Origin: Parvibaculum sp.
GTDB lineage: Bacteria; Pseudomonadota; Alphaproteobacteria; Parvibaculales; Parvibaculaceae
Assembly (NCBI GenBank): GCA_002694985.1
Contig: NZNS01000010.1
Coordinates: 271,392 to 335,391, forward strand
DNA: 64,000 nucleotides
Direction: 5' to 3'
The stretch's first letter is position 1; each line of letters opens with the position of its first letter. This document shows positions 1-8,129 of the stretch, one piece after another. Under the pieces are notes generated by a model, which was given only the letters and a program-made list of their open reading frames with translations, had not been told where the DNA came from and did not search any database. Made by a program: the position numbers and the translations under genes.

Positions 1-1110
1 CTTGAGCTGGTAGTCGACATTGCCGAACTGCGTGTCGATCATCGTCAGGCGCTTGAAGTAGTGGCCGACATTGAGTTCGTCGGTCATGCCCATACCGCCG
101 TGAAGCTGCACGGCCTCCTGGCCAACGAAGCGGCCGGCCTTGCCGATCTGGACCTTCGCGCCTGCGGCAGCCTTGGTGCGCTCTGCATCGTCTTCTTCGA
201 GCTTCAGGTTGACCATGTAGGTCATGGAGACGGACTGCTCATAGGCCATGAACATGTCGACCATGCGGTGCTGCAGAACCTGGAACTTGCCGATGGGAAC
301 GCCAAACTGCTTGCGCGTCTTGCAATATTCGACGGTTGCCGTGTTCAGCTCCTTCATGCAGCCCGTGGCTTCGGCCGAGAGAGCAGCAATCGCCTGATCC
401 GTGATCTTCTCGACGAGAGGCAGCCCCTTGCCTTCTTCGCCGATCAGCGCGTCAGCATCGACCTTCACGTTCTCGAAGGTGATTTCGGACGCGCGGCGGC
501 CATCGACCGTCGGATAATCGCGGGTGGAGACCCCCGCCGCCGACTTGTCGACGATGAAAACCGAAACGCCGTCACGGTCGCGCTGGCCGCCGGAGGTGCG
601 CGCGGTCACGATGAGCTTCTGCGCCCAGGGCGCGGCGAGAACGACAGCCTTGTAACCGTTGATCGTGTAGCCGGAGCCGTCCTTCTTCGCAGTCGTCGTG
701 AGGTCCGCGAGATTGTAGCGGCCCTGCGGTTCGGCATAGGCGAAGGCCCAGACCGTCTCGCCGCCGACGATGCCGGGAATGTGTGCTTCCTGCTGCGCGG
801 CCGAACCGCCTTCACGCAGAAAACCACCGGCGATCACAACCGTTTCGACATAGGGCTCGACCACGAGGTGACGGCCGAACTCTTCCATGACGATCATGTT
901 CTCGATGGGACCGCCGCCGAGACCGCCCATTTCTTCCGAAAAGGGCGCGGCGAGAAGACCAAGCTCGGCGAACTGCGCCCACATCTCGGGACGCCAGCCA
1001 TCGGCCGACTTCGCAACCTTGCGGCGCGTCTCGAAGTCATACTTGTCCTGAAGCAGGCTCTGCACGGTATTGCGGAGCAGCGTCTGCTCTTCGGTGAACG
1101 AAAAATCCAT
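1..1110 (-). CDS. acyl-CoA dehydrogenase, small-subunit type (3' end cut by window)
   Basis: FAD-dependent alpha,beta-dehydrogenation of an acyl-CoA. About 370 residues are visible. The N-terminus is complete (starts MDFSFTEEQTLLR), and a GAGGGAAGG ribosome site lies just upstream. The C-terminus runs out of the window only shortly before the expected end, after the motif QLHGGMGMTDE typical of the C-terminal helical domain. The start lies 39 bases after the stop of another acyl-CoA dehydrogenase on the same strand. Such side-by-side pairs often form heteromeric enzymes (pimeloyl-CoA dehydrogenase small/large subunits, or the steroid side-chain FadE pairs), and this one resembles the small-subunit partner. 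The substrate cannot be read from the sequence. Confidence 0.9.
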   Translation of the reverse strand, partial: MDFSFTEEQTLLRNTVQSLLQDKYDFETRRKVAKSADGWRPEMWAQFAELGLLAAPFSEEMGGLGGGPIENMIVMEEFGRHLVVEPYVETVVIAGGFLREGGSAAQQEAHIPGIVGGETVWAFAYAEPQGRYNLADLTTTAKKDGSGYTINGYKAVVLAAPWAQKLIVTARTSGGQRDRDGVSVFIVDKSAAGVSTRDYPTVDGRRASEITFENVKVDADALIGEEGKGLPLVEKITDQAIAALSAEATGCMKELNTATVEYCKTRKQFGVPIGKFQVLQHRMVDMFMAYEQSVSMTYMVNLKLEEDDAERTKAAAGAKVQIGKAGRFVGQEAVQLHGGMGMTDELNVGHYFKRLTMIDTQFGNVDYQLK

Positions 1111-1149
1111 CTTCCGACCTTCCCTCGTTGCTGTTCTTTTGCGCGGACC

Positions 1150-2337
1150 TTAAAGGCCGAGCACCATTTTTGCGATGATGTTGTGCTGGATCTCGTTCGA
1201 TCCGCCATAGATCGAAGTCTTGCGCATGTTGAAATAATCCTGCGCAACACCCTGTGAGCCCTCCGGACCGGGCACGAATTCATTGCCGGTCACTTCGAGG
1301 CGCGGCGCCTCGACCAGCGCATAGTTGCCAACCGCCTCGACGGCGAGTTCGGTGATGCGCTGCTGGATTTCGGTGCCCTTGATCTTGAGGATCGAGGCTT
1401 CCGGTCCCGGACCACGCCCCTTGCTCTCGGCGGCGAGCGTACGCAGCTCGGTCACTTCGAGAGCGGAGAGGTCGATTTCGAGTTCGGCCACCTTGCGGGA
1501 GAACTCATCCGTCTTCATCAGGGGCTCGCCATCGAGAAGCTCGGCGGTCGCGAGCTTCTTCAGGCGTTCGATCGCCTTCTTGGAGCGCGCAACGCCCGCG
1601 ATGCCCGAACGCTCGTTGCCAAGCAGGAACTTCGCGTAGGTCCAGCCCTTGTTCTCTTCGCCGATGAGATTTTCGGCGGGAACCTTCACGTCCTCGAGGA
1701 AGACCTCGTTGACCTCGTGCGAGCCATCCATCGTGATGATCGGACGGACGGTAATGCCCGGCGTCTTCATGTCGATGAGGAGGAAGGAAATGCCTTCCTG
1801 CTGCTTTGCATTGGGGTCCGTGCGGACGAGACAGAACATCCAGTCGGCATGCTGGGCGAGCGTCGTCCAGGTCTTCGAACCGTTGACGATGTAGTGGTCA
1901 CCCTCACGCACGGCCCTGGTGCGCAGGCTGGCGAGGTCCGACCCCGAACCCGGCTCCGAATAACCCTGACACCACCAGTCGTCGCCCGAAAGGATGCCGG
2001 GAAGGAAGCGCTTCTTCTGTTCTTCGTTACCGAAGGTATAGATCACGGGGCCGACCATGGAGAGGCCGAAGGGAAGCAGCGGTGTCGTTTCCGCGCGCGC
2101 ATTCTCTTCGTTCCAGATATAGCGCTGCGTGATCGTCCAGCCGGTGCCGCCATATTCCACAGGCCAGTGGGGGACGACCCAGCCCTTCTTGTAGAGGATG
2201 CGGTGCCACTTGAGGATATCTTCCTTCGACATCTCGCCACGGCGGGCGCCCCTGAGCTCCTCGGGGTAGTTATTGGCGATGAATTCGCGGACTTCGTCGC
2301 GGAAAGTCATCTCTTCGGGGGAGAAGCGCATATCCAT
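1150..2337 (-). CDS. acyl-CoA dehydrogenase, large-subunit type
   Basis: 395-residue FAD-dependent acyl-CoA dehydrogenase, full length for the family. The flavin/substrate-binding segment CQGYSEPGSGSDLASL is clear, and the C-terminal YGGSNEIQHNIIAKMVLG matches the conserved GGTxEIQ-type FAD contact. It is the first gene of a two-gene unit with the dehydrogenase at 1-1110, with a 39-base gap. Overall it resembles the large subunit of pimeloyl-CoA dehydrogenase and related heteromeric enzymes acting on dicarboxylic or steroid-derived acyl-CoAs. That assignment is inference; the family is certain. The 226 bases upstream (2338-2563) hold no gene and presumably carry the promoter. Confidence 0.92.
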   Translation of the reverse strand: MDMRFSPEEMTFRDEVREFIANNYPEELRGARRGEMSKEDILKWHRILYKKGWVVPHWPVEYGGTGWTITQRYIWNEENARAETTPLLPFGLSMVGPVIYTFGNEEQKKRFLPGILSGDDWWCQGYSEPGSGSDLASLRTRAVREGDHYIVNGSKTWTTLAQHADWMFCLVRTDPNAKQQEGISFLLIDMKTPGITVRPIITMDGSHEVNEVFLEDVKVPAENLIGEENKGWTYAKFLLGNERSGIAGVARSKKAIERLKKLATAELLDGEPLMKTDEFSRKVAELEIDLSALEVTELRTLAAESKGRGPGPEASILKIKGTEIQQRITELAVEAVGNYALVEAPRLEVTGNEFVPGPEGSQGVAQDYFNMRKTSIYGGSNEIQHNIIAKMVLGL

Positions 2338-2563
2338 GGGTCAACCTCCATTGCGGCAGACGCGCGGGCGGGTTTCCACCTCAGCGCCAACATACCGGAT
2401 TATCACTTGTACTGGCCCGGTGTCGCCCCGAACGGAAAACCCGCCGATCCCGCGCCCATAGCCTTGTTTTCGCGGTGATAATAGTCGCAACGTCCTCTGT
2501 TGCAAGCATGCCGCTTCGTAAGAAGCGAACGGGGCGCTGTGCAGCCATGAACGGAGGCAGAGC

Positions 2564-3559
2564 TCAGAGTTTGTCCCGCGTGGCTGTGCCACGATGGATG
2601 GCGAGGGCCGATTTCACCATGGCAAGGCCGAGTGCCGCGCCCGCGCCTTCCTCCAGGGAAATGCCGCTTTCGATGAGTGGCGTCTTGCCAATGGCAGCAA
2701 GGAGACGAGCGTGAGCGGGGTCCGCCGAGACATGCGCGGCCATGCAGTGATCGAGCGCCGAGGGCTCCATCTTGTGGAGGACGGCGGCGGCGGCGCAGGA
2801 AACGAAACCGTCGAGCAGGACAGGGATGCGCTGATAGCGGGCGGCGAGGATCGCGCCGGCAATGGCCGCAAGCTCACGTGAGCCGATGCGGCGAAGCGCC
2901 TCCAGCGGATCTCCGAAATGACCTTCATGGGTGGCTAGGGCTGCGGCGACAGCTTCATTTGCGAAGGTGGAGCCATTGCTCCGGTCTTGCGCTGTCCAGC
3001 CGCCCGGCGCACCGCCGAACAGTGCCGCCATGAGCGCGGCAGCGGAAATGCGGCCGCCCTCTCCCGCCGCACCAAGGCAGAGGATGTCGGTGCCGCCCGC
3101 GATCGATTCCATGCCGAAGGCCATGGTGGCCGCGCAGGCCGCTTCGGAAAGCGCCTCCTCGGAGCGGATGTCGGGCACGGGCATGTCGAGCGCGAGATCG
3201 AAGACCTTGAGACCAGCTTCCGCTTCGAGGGCAAGCTGGTTCACGGCGCCGCCGCCCGCTGCGTAAAGCTCGACGAGGCGATGGGTTGCGCCCTGCTCCG
3301 CATCGGGCATGGCGGCGGCAAGGCCGTGGGTACCTGCAAAAATCGCGATGAGAGGCCGGGTGATGGCGGGCTGCGTCATGCCGGCCCAGCCGGCCACCCA
3401 TTCCGCGATTTCGGCCATGCGGCCAAGCGCCCCCTCGGGCACGGCGAGCGAGGCAGTGTGCGCGGCGGCTGCGGCGCGCGCCTCATCATCCACCGGGGGC
3501 AGGCCCCCCAGAAGGTTGCGGATATCGTCGAAGGGCATGCCGGTTGCGGCGCGGGACAT
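2564..3559 (-). CDS. cobT: nicotinate-nucleotide--dimethylbenzimidazole phosphoribosyltransferase
   Basis: Makes alpha-ribazole phosphate from nicotinate mononucleotide and 5,6-dimethylbenzimidazole for the lower ligand of cobalamin. 331 residues. The glycine-rich active-site segments are present: AGTHGLAAA near residue 70, GMESIAGGTDILCLGAAGEGG in the middle, and LEEGAGAALGLAM near the C-terminus, which carries the conserved catalytic-type glutamate. The chosen start gives MSRAATGMPFDDIRN. A longer reading upstream to 3643 would overlap the divergent DUF1289 gene and adds non-conserved residues. No other late B12 gene is adjacent, although a SUMT gene lies 1 kb away. Confidence 0.9.
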   Translation of the reverse strand: MSRAATGMPFDDIRNLLGGLPPVDDEARAAAAAHTASLAVPEGALGRMAEIAEWVAGWAGMTQPAITRPLIAIFAGTHGLAAAMPDAEQGATHRLVELYAAGGGAVNQLALEAEAGLKVFDLALDMPVPDIRSEEALSEAACAATMAFGMESIAGGTDILCLGAAGEGGRISAAALMAALFGGAPGGWTAQDRSNGSTFANEAVAAALATHEGHFGDPLEALRRIGSRELAAIAGAILAARYQRIPVLLDGFVSCAAAAVLHKMEPSALDHCMAAHVSADPAHARLLAAIGKTPLIESGISLEEGAGAALGLAMVKSALAIHRGTATRDKL

Positions 3560-3630
3560 TGACGCCTCGGATGTGGCGTGGGAATTGAAGTGCCCCGCTC
3601 TATACTCTCTCGCAGAGCCACAGGAAACCC

Positions 3631-3870
3631 ATGAGTTATTCAAAGCCGATCAAAAGCCCCTGCCTTCGCGTCTGCGCCGTGGACGGCTGCGCGAATGTGT
3701 GCCGGGGCTGCGGGCGGACCCTCAAGGAAATTGCCGGTTGGGGCAGATTGAACGATGACGAGCGGGACGCAGTGCTGCGCGAACTGCCCGCACGGATCGA
3801 TGCTCTGGGCGACAGGGCCAGCGCGCGGGAAGAGGCCCTGGCGAAGATCCGCGAGGCGCTTGGAGAATAG
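3631..3870 (+). CDS. DUF1289 domain protein
   Basis: 79-residue protein of the small DUF1289 family, common in proteobacteria and of unknown function. It shows the family pattern: KSPCLRVCAVDG near residue 9, then CRGCGRTLKEIAGW and an acidic DDERDAVLRELPARI segment. The cysteine spacing suggests a metal-binding knuckle. It is divergent from cobT with 71 bases between starts, so the two probably share a promoter region. Confidence 0.85.
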   Translation: MSYSKPIKSPCLRVCAVDGCANVCRGCGRTLKEIAGWGRLNDDERDAVLRELPARIDALGDRASAREEALAKIREALGE

Positions 3871-3879
3871 AGACACTGG

Positions 3880-3911
3880 ATAGAAGCGCCGATGGGAATA
3901 GAAGCGCCGAT
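3880..3911. repeat. two direct copies of a 14-bp unit
   Basis: The unit ATAGAAGCGCCGAT occurs at 3880-3893 and again at 3898-3911, an 18-base period, immediately after the DUF1289 stop codon and before the hairpin-rich segment that follows. Function unknown. Confidence 0.7.
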
Positions 3912-3913
3912 AG

Positions 3914-4050
3914 CTCCGCAAGGCATGGGCCTTCGGAGGTTTGCGTGATGTGCGGCCTTCAAAAGAGGAAGGTTGCGCGGAGCGGCGGCGACGCCGCCAG
4001 TATGTTTATGTAATAGGCGGGGTGCGTCCTCCTCCGACGCTCCGCGCACC
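3914..4050. ncRNA. candidate structured RNA, unidentified
   Basis: This non-coding stretch has much more base-pairing than its surroundings. One hairpin lies at 3914-3938 (CTCCG and AAGGC pairing with GCCTT and CGGAG), and a smaller one at 3956-3972. An 11-bp perfect stem pairs TGCGCGGAGCG (3974-3984) with CGCTCCGCGCA (4038-4048). It encloses a 6-bp GC hairpin (3984-3998) and the competing pairs GCGTC/GACGC (4024-4028/4036-4040) and GGTGCG/CGCACC (4021-4026/4045-4050). The alternatives look switch-like. I could not match it to tmRNA, RNase P, SRP RNA, 6S RNA or a known riboswitch, and the transcribed strand is unknown. The rest of the gap (4051-4295) is GC-rich with no gene I can support. Confidence 0.4.
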
Positions 4051-4295
4051 GACTGTTACGATTCCTCCCACCTCATGAGCCGCATCCGGCTTTTATCGGC
4101 CGGGGCAACCCGCGGGCCGTATTACCCGCCAACCTCCTGAAATCGCCCGGGACGCGGGACTGTTCCCCACGCCGCAGGATCGGTTCCCTCTCCACGCATT
4201 CGGCCAGTCCGGACGCGCCCTTCGGTGGAGCGAGATCGAACTAATATGGGTACGGAGGAAGAGAGGGGGATAAGTTTATTTTGATGCGCCGTCTG

Positions 4296-4517
4296 TCAGG
4301 CCTTCTTCAGGAACTCGGTCTTGAGGACGAGCCCCTTCACCTTCTCGGCATTGCATTCGATGTGATCGCTGTCGCCGGTGAGGCGGATGTTTTTCACAAC
4401 GGTGCCGCGCTTCAAGGTGACGGAGGTGCCCTTCACCTTCAGATCCTTGATGACCATGACACTGTCGCCATCAGCAAGGATGTTGCCGTTGCTGTCTTTC
4501 ACTACATCGTCGCTCAT
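4296..4517 (-). CDS. PhnA/YjdM-like small protein
   Basis: 73 residues from the ATG at 4517 (MSDDVVKDSNGNILADGDSV). It matches the C-terminal PhnA domain of YjdM-type proteins: a DGDSV.VIKDLKVKG segment followed by KRGTVVKNIRLTGD and an IECNAEKVKGLVLKTEFLKK end. The N-terminal zinc ribbon found in longer members is absent. A longer reading to 4580 adds non-conserved residues. The name refers to phosphonate gene clusters, but no phosphonate gene is nearby and the real role is unknown. It follows the SUMT gene by 72 bases on the same strand and may be cotranscribed with it. Confidence 0.8.
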   Translation of the reverse strand: MSDDVVKDSNGNILADGDSVMVIKDLKVKGTSVTLKRGTVVKNIRLTGDSDHIECNAEKVKGLVLKTEFLKKA

Positions 4518-4589
4518 GAGTATTCGCCTGCCCTGAAGAGGAGTTTTGACCTCTTTAAGCCCCGGTCCCCGCTGCCGCAACGGGAAAAC

Positions 4590-5504
4590 CTAACCGGCGT
4601 CCCGCTTCGTGCGGAGATTCAGCGGATCGCGCTGGAGGATGCGGCCATCAATGGCACCAAGCCAGTCGAGGCCTTCGCGGAGCTTCACGACATCGCCGAT
4701 GACGATGATGGCAGGGGCCTTGAAGTCCGCGCGGGCAACGTCTTGCGCTGCCGTGCCGAGGGTCGTTTCGAGAACCGACTGATCTTTCAAGGTCGCGTTG
4801 CGCACAAGAGCGACGGGCTCACCCGCCCGGCGGCCATTTTCAATCAGAAGCTTCGAAATCTCGCCGAGATGGGAGAGCGCCATGTAAAGAACGATGACAG
4901 GCGAGCCCTTGGCAATGGAGGGCCAATCGAGATTTTCGGGCACATCGCCACCCGCCATGTGGCCGGTGACGAAGGTGACGGCGTGGTTCACGTCGCGATG
5001 CGTGACCGGAATGCCGGCATAGCCGAGGCCGCCGACACCCGCCGTAACGCCGGGAACCACACGAAAGGGAATGCCCGCATCGACAAGGGCAAGCGCCTCC
5101 TCGCCGCCCCGGCCAAAGACGAAGGGGTCGCCGCCCTTCAGGCGCAACACGCGCTTGCCCGCGCTCGCAAGCTCCACCAGCTTCGCGGAAATATCGCGCT
5201 GCTTCGGGCTCGGCTTGCCGCCGCGCTTGCCGGCATATTCGAGAGTGGTATGCGGACCGGCAAATTGCAGGACCGTCTCATCCACCAGCGCGTCATAGAC
5301 AACGACATCGGCCTGGCGGAGCGCATTGAGCGCGTGAAGCGTGAGAAGACCCGGATCGCCGGGCCCTGCACCGACGAGCCAGACCCAGCCCGGCTCGAAC
5401 TCGGGCAGACCAAGCGCGGACGCCGCCTCGGCCGCACCTTCCGGGACGGGAGAGGCCTGGCGGACGCCTGTCAGCGATATGACTTTATCCTGCGGGTCGC
5501 TCAA
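4590..5504 (-). CDS. cobA: uroporphyrinogen-III C-methyltransferase (first copy)
   Basis: SAM-dependent methylation of uroporphyrinogen III at C2 and C7 to precorrin-2, the branch point to siroheme and cobalamin. About 304 residues, single-domain SUMT type without the CysG oxidase/chelatase half. Visible motifs are the SAM loop VGAGPGDPGLLTL, YAGKRGG, LRLKGGDPFVFGRGGEE, VVPGVTAG and YMALSHL. The only in-frame start is a TTG at 5504. A second SUMT at 11394-12224 belongs to the nitrate operon, so this copy is probably the housekeeping or cobalamin-pathway one. Confidence 0.9.
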   Translation of the reverse strand: MSDPQDKVISLTGVRQASPVPEGAAEAASALGLPEFEPGWVWLVGAGPGDPGLLTLHALNALRQADVVVYDALVDETVLQFAGPHTTLEYAGKRGGKPSPKQRDISAKLVELASAGKRVLRLKGGDPFVFGRGGEEALALVDAGIPFRVVPGVTAGVGGLGYAGIPVTHRDVNHAVTFVTGHMAGGDVPENLDWPSIAKGSPVIVLYMALSHLGEISKLLIENGRRAGEPVALVRNATLKDQSVLETTLGTAAQDVARADFKAPAIIVIGDVVKLREGLDWLGAIDGRILQRDPLNLRTKRDAG

Positions 5505-5514
5505 TATTTCACTC

Positions 5515-5544
5515 TTTATATAAGTGAATTAACAATCAACTCAA
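5515..5544 (-). promoter_or_regulatory. candidate sigma-70 promoter of the first SUMT gene
   Basis: On the minus strand TTGAGT (5539-5544) and TATAAA (5515-5520) are 18 bases apart in an AT-rich pocket. The -10 ends only about ten bases before the TTG start codon, so if this promoter is used the mRNA would be nearly leaderless. Confidence 0.4.
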
Positions 5545-5667
5545 CTCTAACATGTAAATAAGAGCTTGTCGCGCAGCTTCCAAGGGCTGGAGGATTCCAG
5601 ATTCAGAAAAAGGGGGAGAAGGTTACCGGTTACGCAATTCTCAACTTCCTGCGTTAGTCTCACCTCC

Positions 5668-6363
5668 ATGAGACAGAACAACTGGACATGGGCCGCCCTG
5701 CTCCTTCTGGGGGCCGCGGCGCTGCTGCTACTCCTCATGAACCGCTTTCCGGGTGCACTCGACAGCGAGAATGCACGGATGCGCCTCGTCTATGGCGTGC
5801 TGCTGCTGGCGCTGGTGGGCACCAGCGTCATCATGGGCTGGCGGGAGCGCGCGGGGGTGGCGCTGAAGCAGGCGCTGGCCTGGGTGGCGATCGGGCTCGT
5901 GCTTGTGATCGGTTATTCCTATCGCGACGTCTTTTCGGATGTTGGAAGCCGTCTGCGCAGCGAACTTGCGCCTTCCGCGCCGGTAACAAGCGAGCCGGGC
6001 ACGGCCTATCTCTCGCGCGACATGACCGGACATTTCCATGCCGATGCGCTGGTCAACGGTACTCATGTGCGTTTCATGGTGGATACGGGCGCGAGCGACG
6101 TGGCGCTCAGTACGGCAGATGCAGAGCGGATCGGTATCGACCTTTCCACGCTGCGCTATACCATTCCCTACAACACGGCGAACGGGGTCATCCATGCCGC
6201 CGCCATCACGCTCAAGGAGGTGAAGGTCGGTGGAATTGCCCTGCGCGACGTGGATGCCTCGGTCTCGCGGGGCGGACTCGACAGATCCCTGCTCGGCATG
6301 AGCTTCCTCGGGCGGCTCGACTCCTTCGAGGTACGAGGCGAGCGGCTGATGCTGCGCTACTGA
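5668..6363 (+). CDS. membrane-anchored retropepsin-like aspartic protease (clan AA)
   Basis: 231 residues from the ATG at 5668. Two hydrophobic helices (about residues 7-25 and 40-58) and a third near 70-86 precede a retropepsin-type domain. The catalytic motif is FMVDTGASDVALS, with Asp near residue 139, followed by the flap-like YNTANGVIHAAAITL and the closing SLLGMSFLGRLDSFEV. This is the layout of the TIGR02281-type 'clan AA aspartic protease' of alphaproteobacteria. One Asp motif per chain implies a homodimer. The catalytic domain is probably periplasmic. Substrate unknown; the neighbours give no hint. Confidence 0.85.
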   Translation: MRQNNWTWAALLLLGAAALLLLLMNRFPGALDSENARMRLVYGVLLLALVGTSVIMGWRERAGVALKQALAWVAIGLVLVIGYSYRDVFSDVGSRLRSELAPSAPVTSEPGTAYLSRDMTGHFHADALVNGTHVRFMVDTGASDVALSTADAERIGIDLSTLRYTIPYNTANGVIHAAAITLKEVKVGGIALRDVDASVSRGGLDRSLLGMSFLGRLDSFEVRGERLMLRY

Positions 6364-6557
6364 TCGAGACGCCATTCTCCCGCCTCATTCGGGCCTTCAA
6401 TAGCGGATCAGACTGTCATCCGTTGACGCTGAAAATTCGCTATAAGGAACTATCTAGACTTATTGTTTTGTCGCGCTTCCCGGCGGCGAGCCGCCCTCTT
6501 CATCTTGACGGAGGCCCCTGACCTGGAAACGCTCCAACCCGCCTCCTCGGAGATAAC

Positions 6558-8057
6558 ATGACGCTGAAGCCGCGCACCGATCTGAAGCCCAACACACCGG
6601 ATTTCGAAAACCTGCCGCTCGTCTCTCCCAACGGGTTTCGCGAATATGACGCGCGCTGGCTCTTCGAAAAGGAAATCAATCTCGTCGGGGTGCAGGCACT
6701 GGGGCTGGGGCTCGGTACGGTGATCCATGAATTCGGCGTGGCGCCGAAGATCGCGGTGGGGCACGACTTCCGCTCCTACTCCGCCTCGATCAAGCAGGCG
6801 CTCATCATCGGCCTGATGGAAGCGGGCTGCGAGGTGCACGATATCGGGCTCGCGCTCTCGCCCGTCGCCTATTTCTCGCAATTCGAACTCGATGTGCCTT
6901 GCGTCGCCATGGTGACGGCGAGCCACAACGAAAATGGCTGGACGGGCGTTAAGATGGGGGCGCAGCGGCCGCTGACCTTCGGGCCGGACGAGATGAACCG
7001 GCTGAAAGAGATTGTGCTGAACGGCAAGGGCGTGGCGCGCGAGGGCGGGCGCTATATCCGCGTGGAAGACATGGCAGGCCGCTATATCGCGGACCTTACC
7101 AACCGCCCGAAGATCAAGCGCAAGCTGCGCGTCGTCGCGGCCTGCGGCAATGGCACGGCGGGTGCCTTTGCGCCGAAAGTGCTCGAAGGGATCGGCGTGG
7201 AAGTGATCCCGCTCGATTGCGAACTGGACTGGACCTTCCCGCGCTACAATCCGAACCCGGAAGACATGGAGATGCTCCATGCGCTGCGCGACAAGGTGCT
7301 GGAAACGGGCGCGGACGTGGGCCTCGGCTTCGACGGCGACGGCGACCGCTGCGGCGTGGTGGACGATACGGGCGAGGAAATCTTCGCCGACAAGGTGGGC
7401 GTGATGCTGGCGCGCGATCTTTCAGCGCGGCATGCCAACGCGCAATTCGTGGTCGACGTGAAATCGACCGGACTCTTTCTCACCGATCCCGTGCTTCAGA
7501 AGAACGGCGCGAAGACCGACTACTGGAAGACCGGCCACTCCTATATCAAGCGGCGCGCGCATGAACTGAACGCTCTCGTCGGCTTCGAAAAGTCGGGACA
7601 CTATTTCTTCAATCCGCCGATCGGGCGCGGCTATGATGACGGGCTCGTCAGCGCGATCGCGATCTGCGACATGCTGGACCGCAACCCGGACAAGAAGATG
7701 TCGGAGCTGCGCGAAGACCTGCCGAAGACATGGGGCTCGCCCACCATGTCGCCCTATTGCCCGGACGAGAAGAAATACGAAGTGGTGGAGCGGATGGTGA
7801 AGCTCTTCACCGATATGGCGGAGAAGGGTGAGAAACTCCTCGGCCAGAAGATCCGCGATGTCGTGACCGTGAACGGCGTGCGCGTGACCGTCGAGGATGG
7901 GACATGGGGACTGGTGCGTGCGTCGTCCAACAAGCCGGGGCTCGTCGTCGTGGTAGAAAGCCCGGCGTCGGAAGCGAATATGCGGGCCATGTTCGCGGAA
8001 CTAGACAGGCACCTCTCCGCGCAGCCCGAAGTCGGCGAATACGACCAGAAGATCTGA
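6558..8057 (+). CDS. phosphomannomutase/phosphoglucomutase
   Basis: Interconverts hexose 1- and 6-phosphates for nucleotide-sugar and surface-polysaccharide synthesis. 499 residues, slightly long for the family. The phosphoserine loop is VTASHNENGW (Ser near residue 122), the Mg loop is FDGDGDR (about 259-263), the sugar-specificity loop is GFEKSGHYFF, and the phosphate-binding end is RASSNKPGLVVVVES. Two variations stand out: EKSGH instead of the usual GE(M/L)SGH, and NKPG where AlgC-type enzymes have NTEP. It is a stand-alone gene; 194 bases precede it. Confidence 0.9.
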   Translation: MTLKPRTDLKPNTPDFENLPLVSPNGFREYDARWLFEKEINLVGVQALGLGLGTVIHEFGVAPKIAVGHDFRSYSASIKQALIIGLMEAGCEVHDIGLALSPVAYFSQFELDVPCVAMVTASHNENGWTGVKMGAQRPLTFGPDEMNRLKEIVLNGKGVAREGGRYIRVEDMAGRYIADLTNRPKIKRKLRVVAACGNGTAGAFAPKVLEGIGVEVIPLDCELDWTFPRYNPNPEDMEMLHALRDKVLETGADVGLGFDGDGDRCGVVDDTGEEIFADKVGVMLARDLSARHANAQFVVDVKSTGLFLTDPVLQKNGAKTDYWKTGHSYIKRRAHELNALVGFEKSGHYFFNPPIGRGYDDGLVSAIAICDMLDRNPDKKMSELREDLPKTWGSPTMSPYCPDEKKYEVVERMVKLFTDMAEKGEKLLGQKIRDVVTVNGVRVTVEDGTWGLVRASSNKPGLVVVVESPASEANMRAMFAELDRHLSAQPEVGEYDQKI

Positions 8058-8129
8058 GCCACTTCCGCGCTTGCCCTCCCCTGCCCCTCCGGTCACTCTC
8101 GCAGCAACGAGAAACCGGGAGGCAATGCC

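Noticed and set aside
3871..4295. Cobalamin riboswitch, tmRNA, RNase P RNA, SRP RNA or 6S RNA
   Set aside because: A CACCGACTGTTA-like string near 4047 recalls the B12 element, but the AGCCAGGAGACC-type box is missing and no suitable gene follows. None of the signature segments of the other RNAs was found on either strand.
4281..5561. 426-residue plus-strand reading frame
   Set aside because: Antisense to the first SUMT gene and the PhnA-like gene; no domain or ribosome site.
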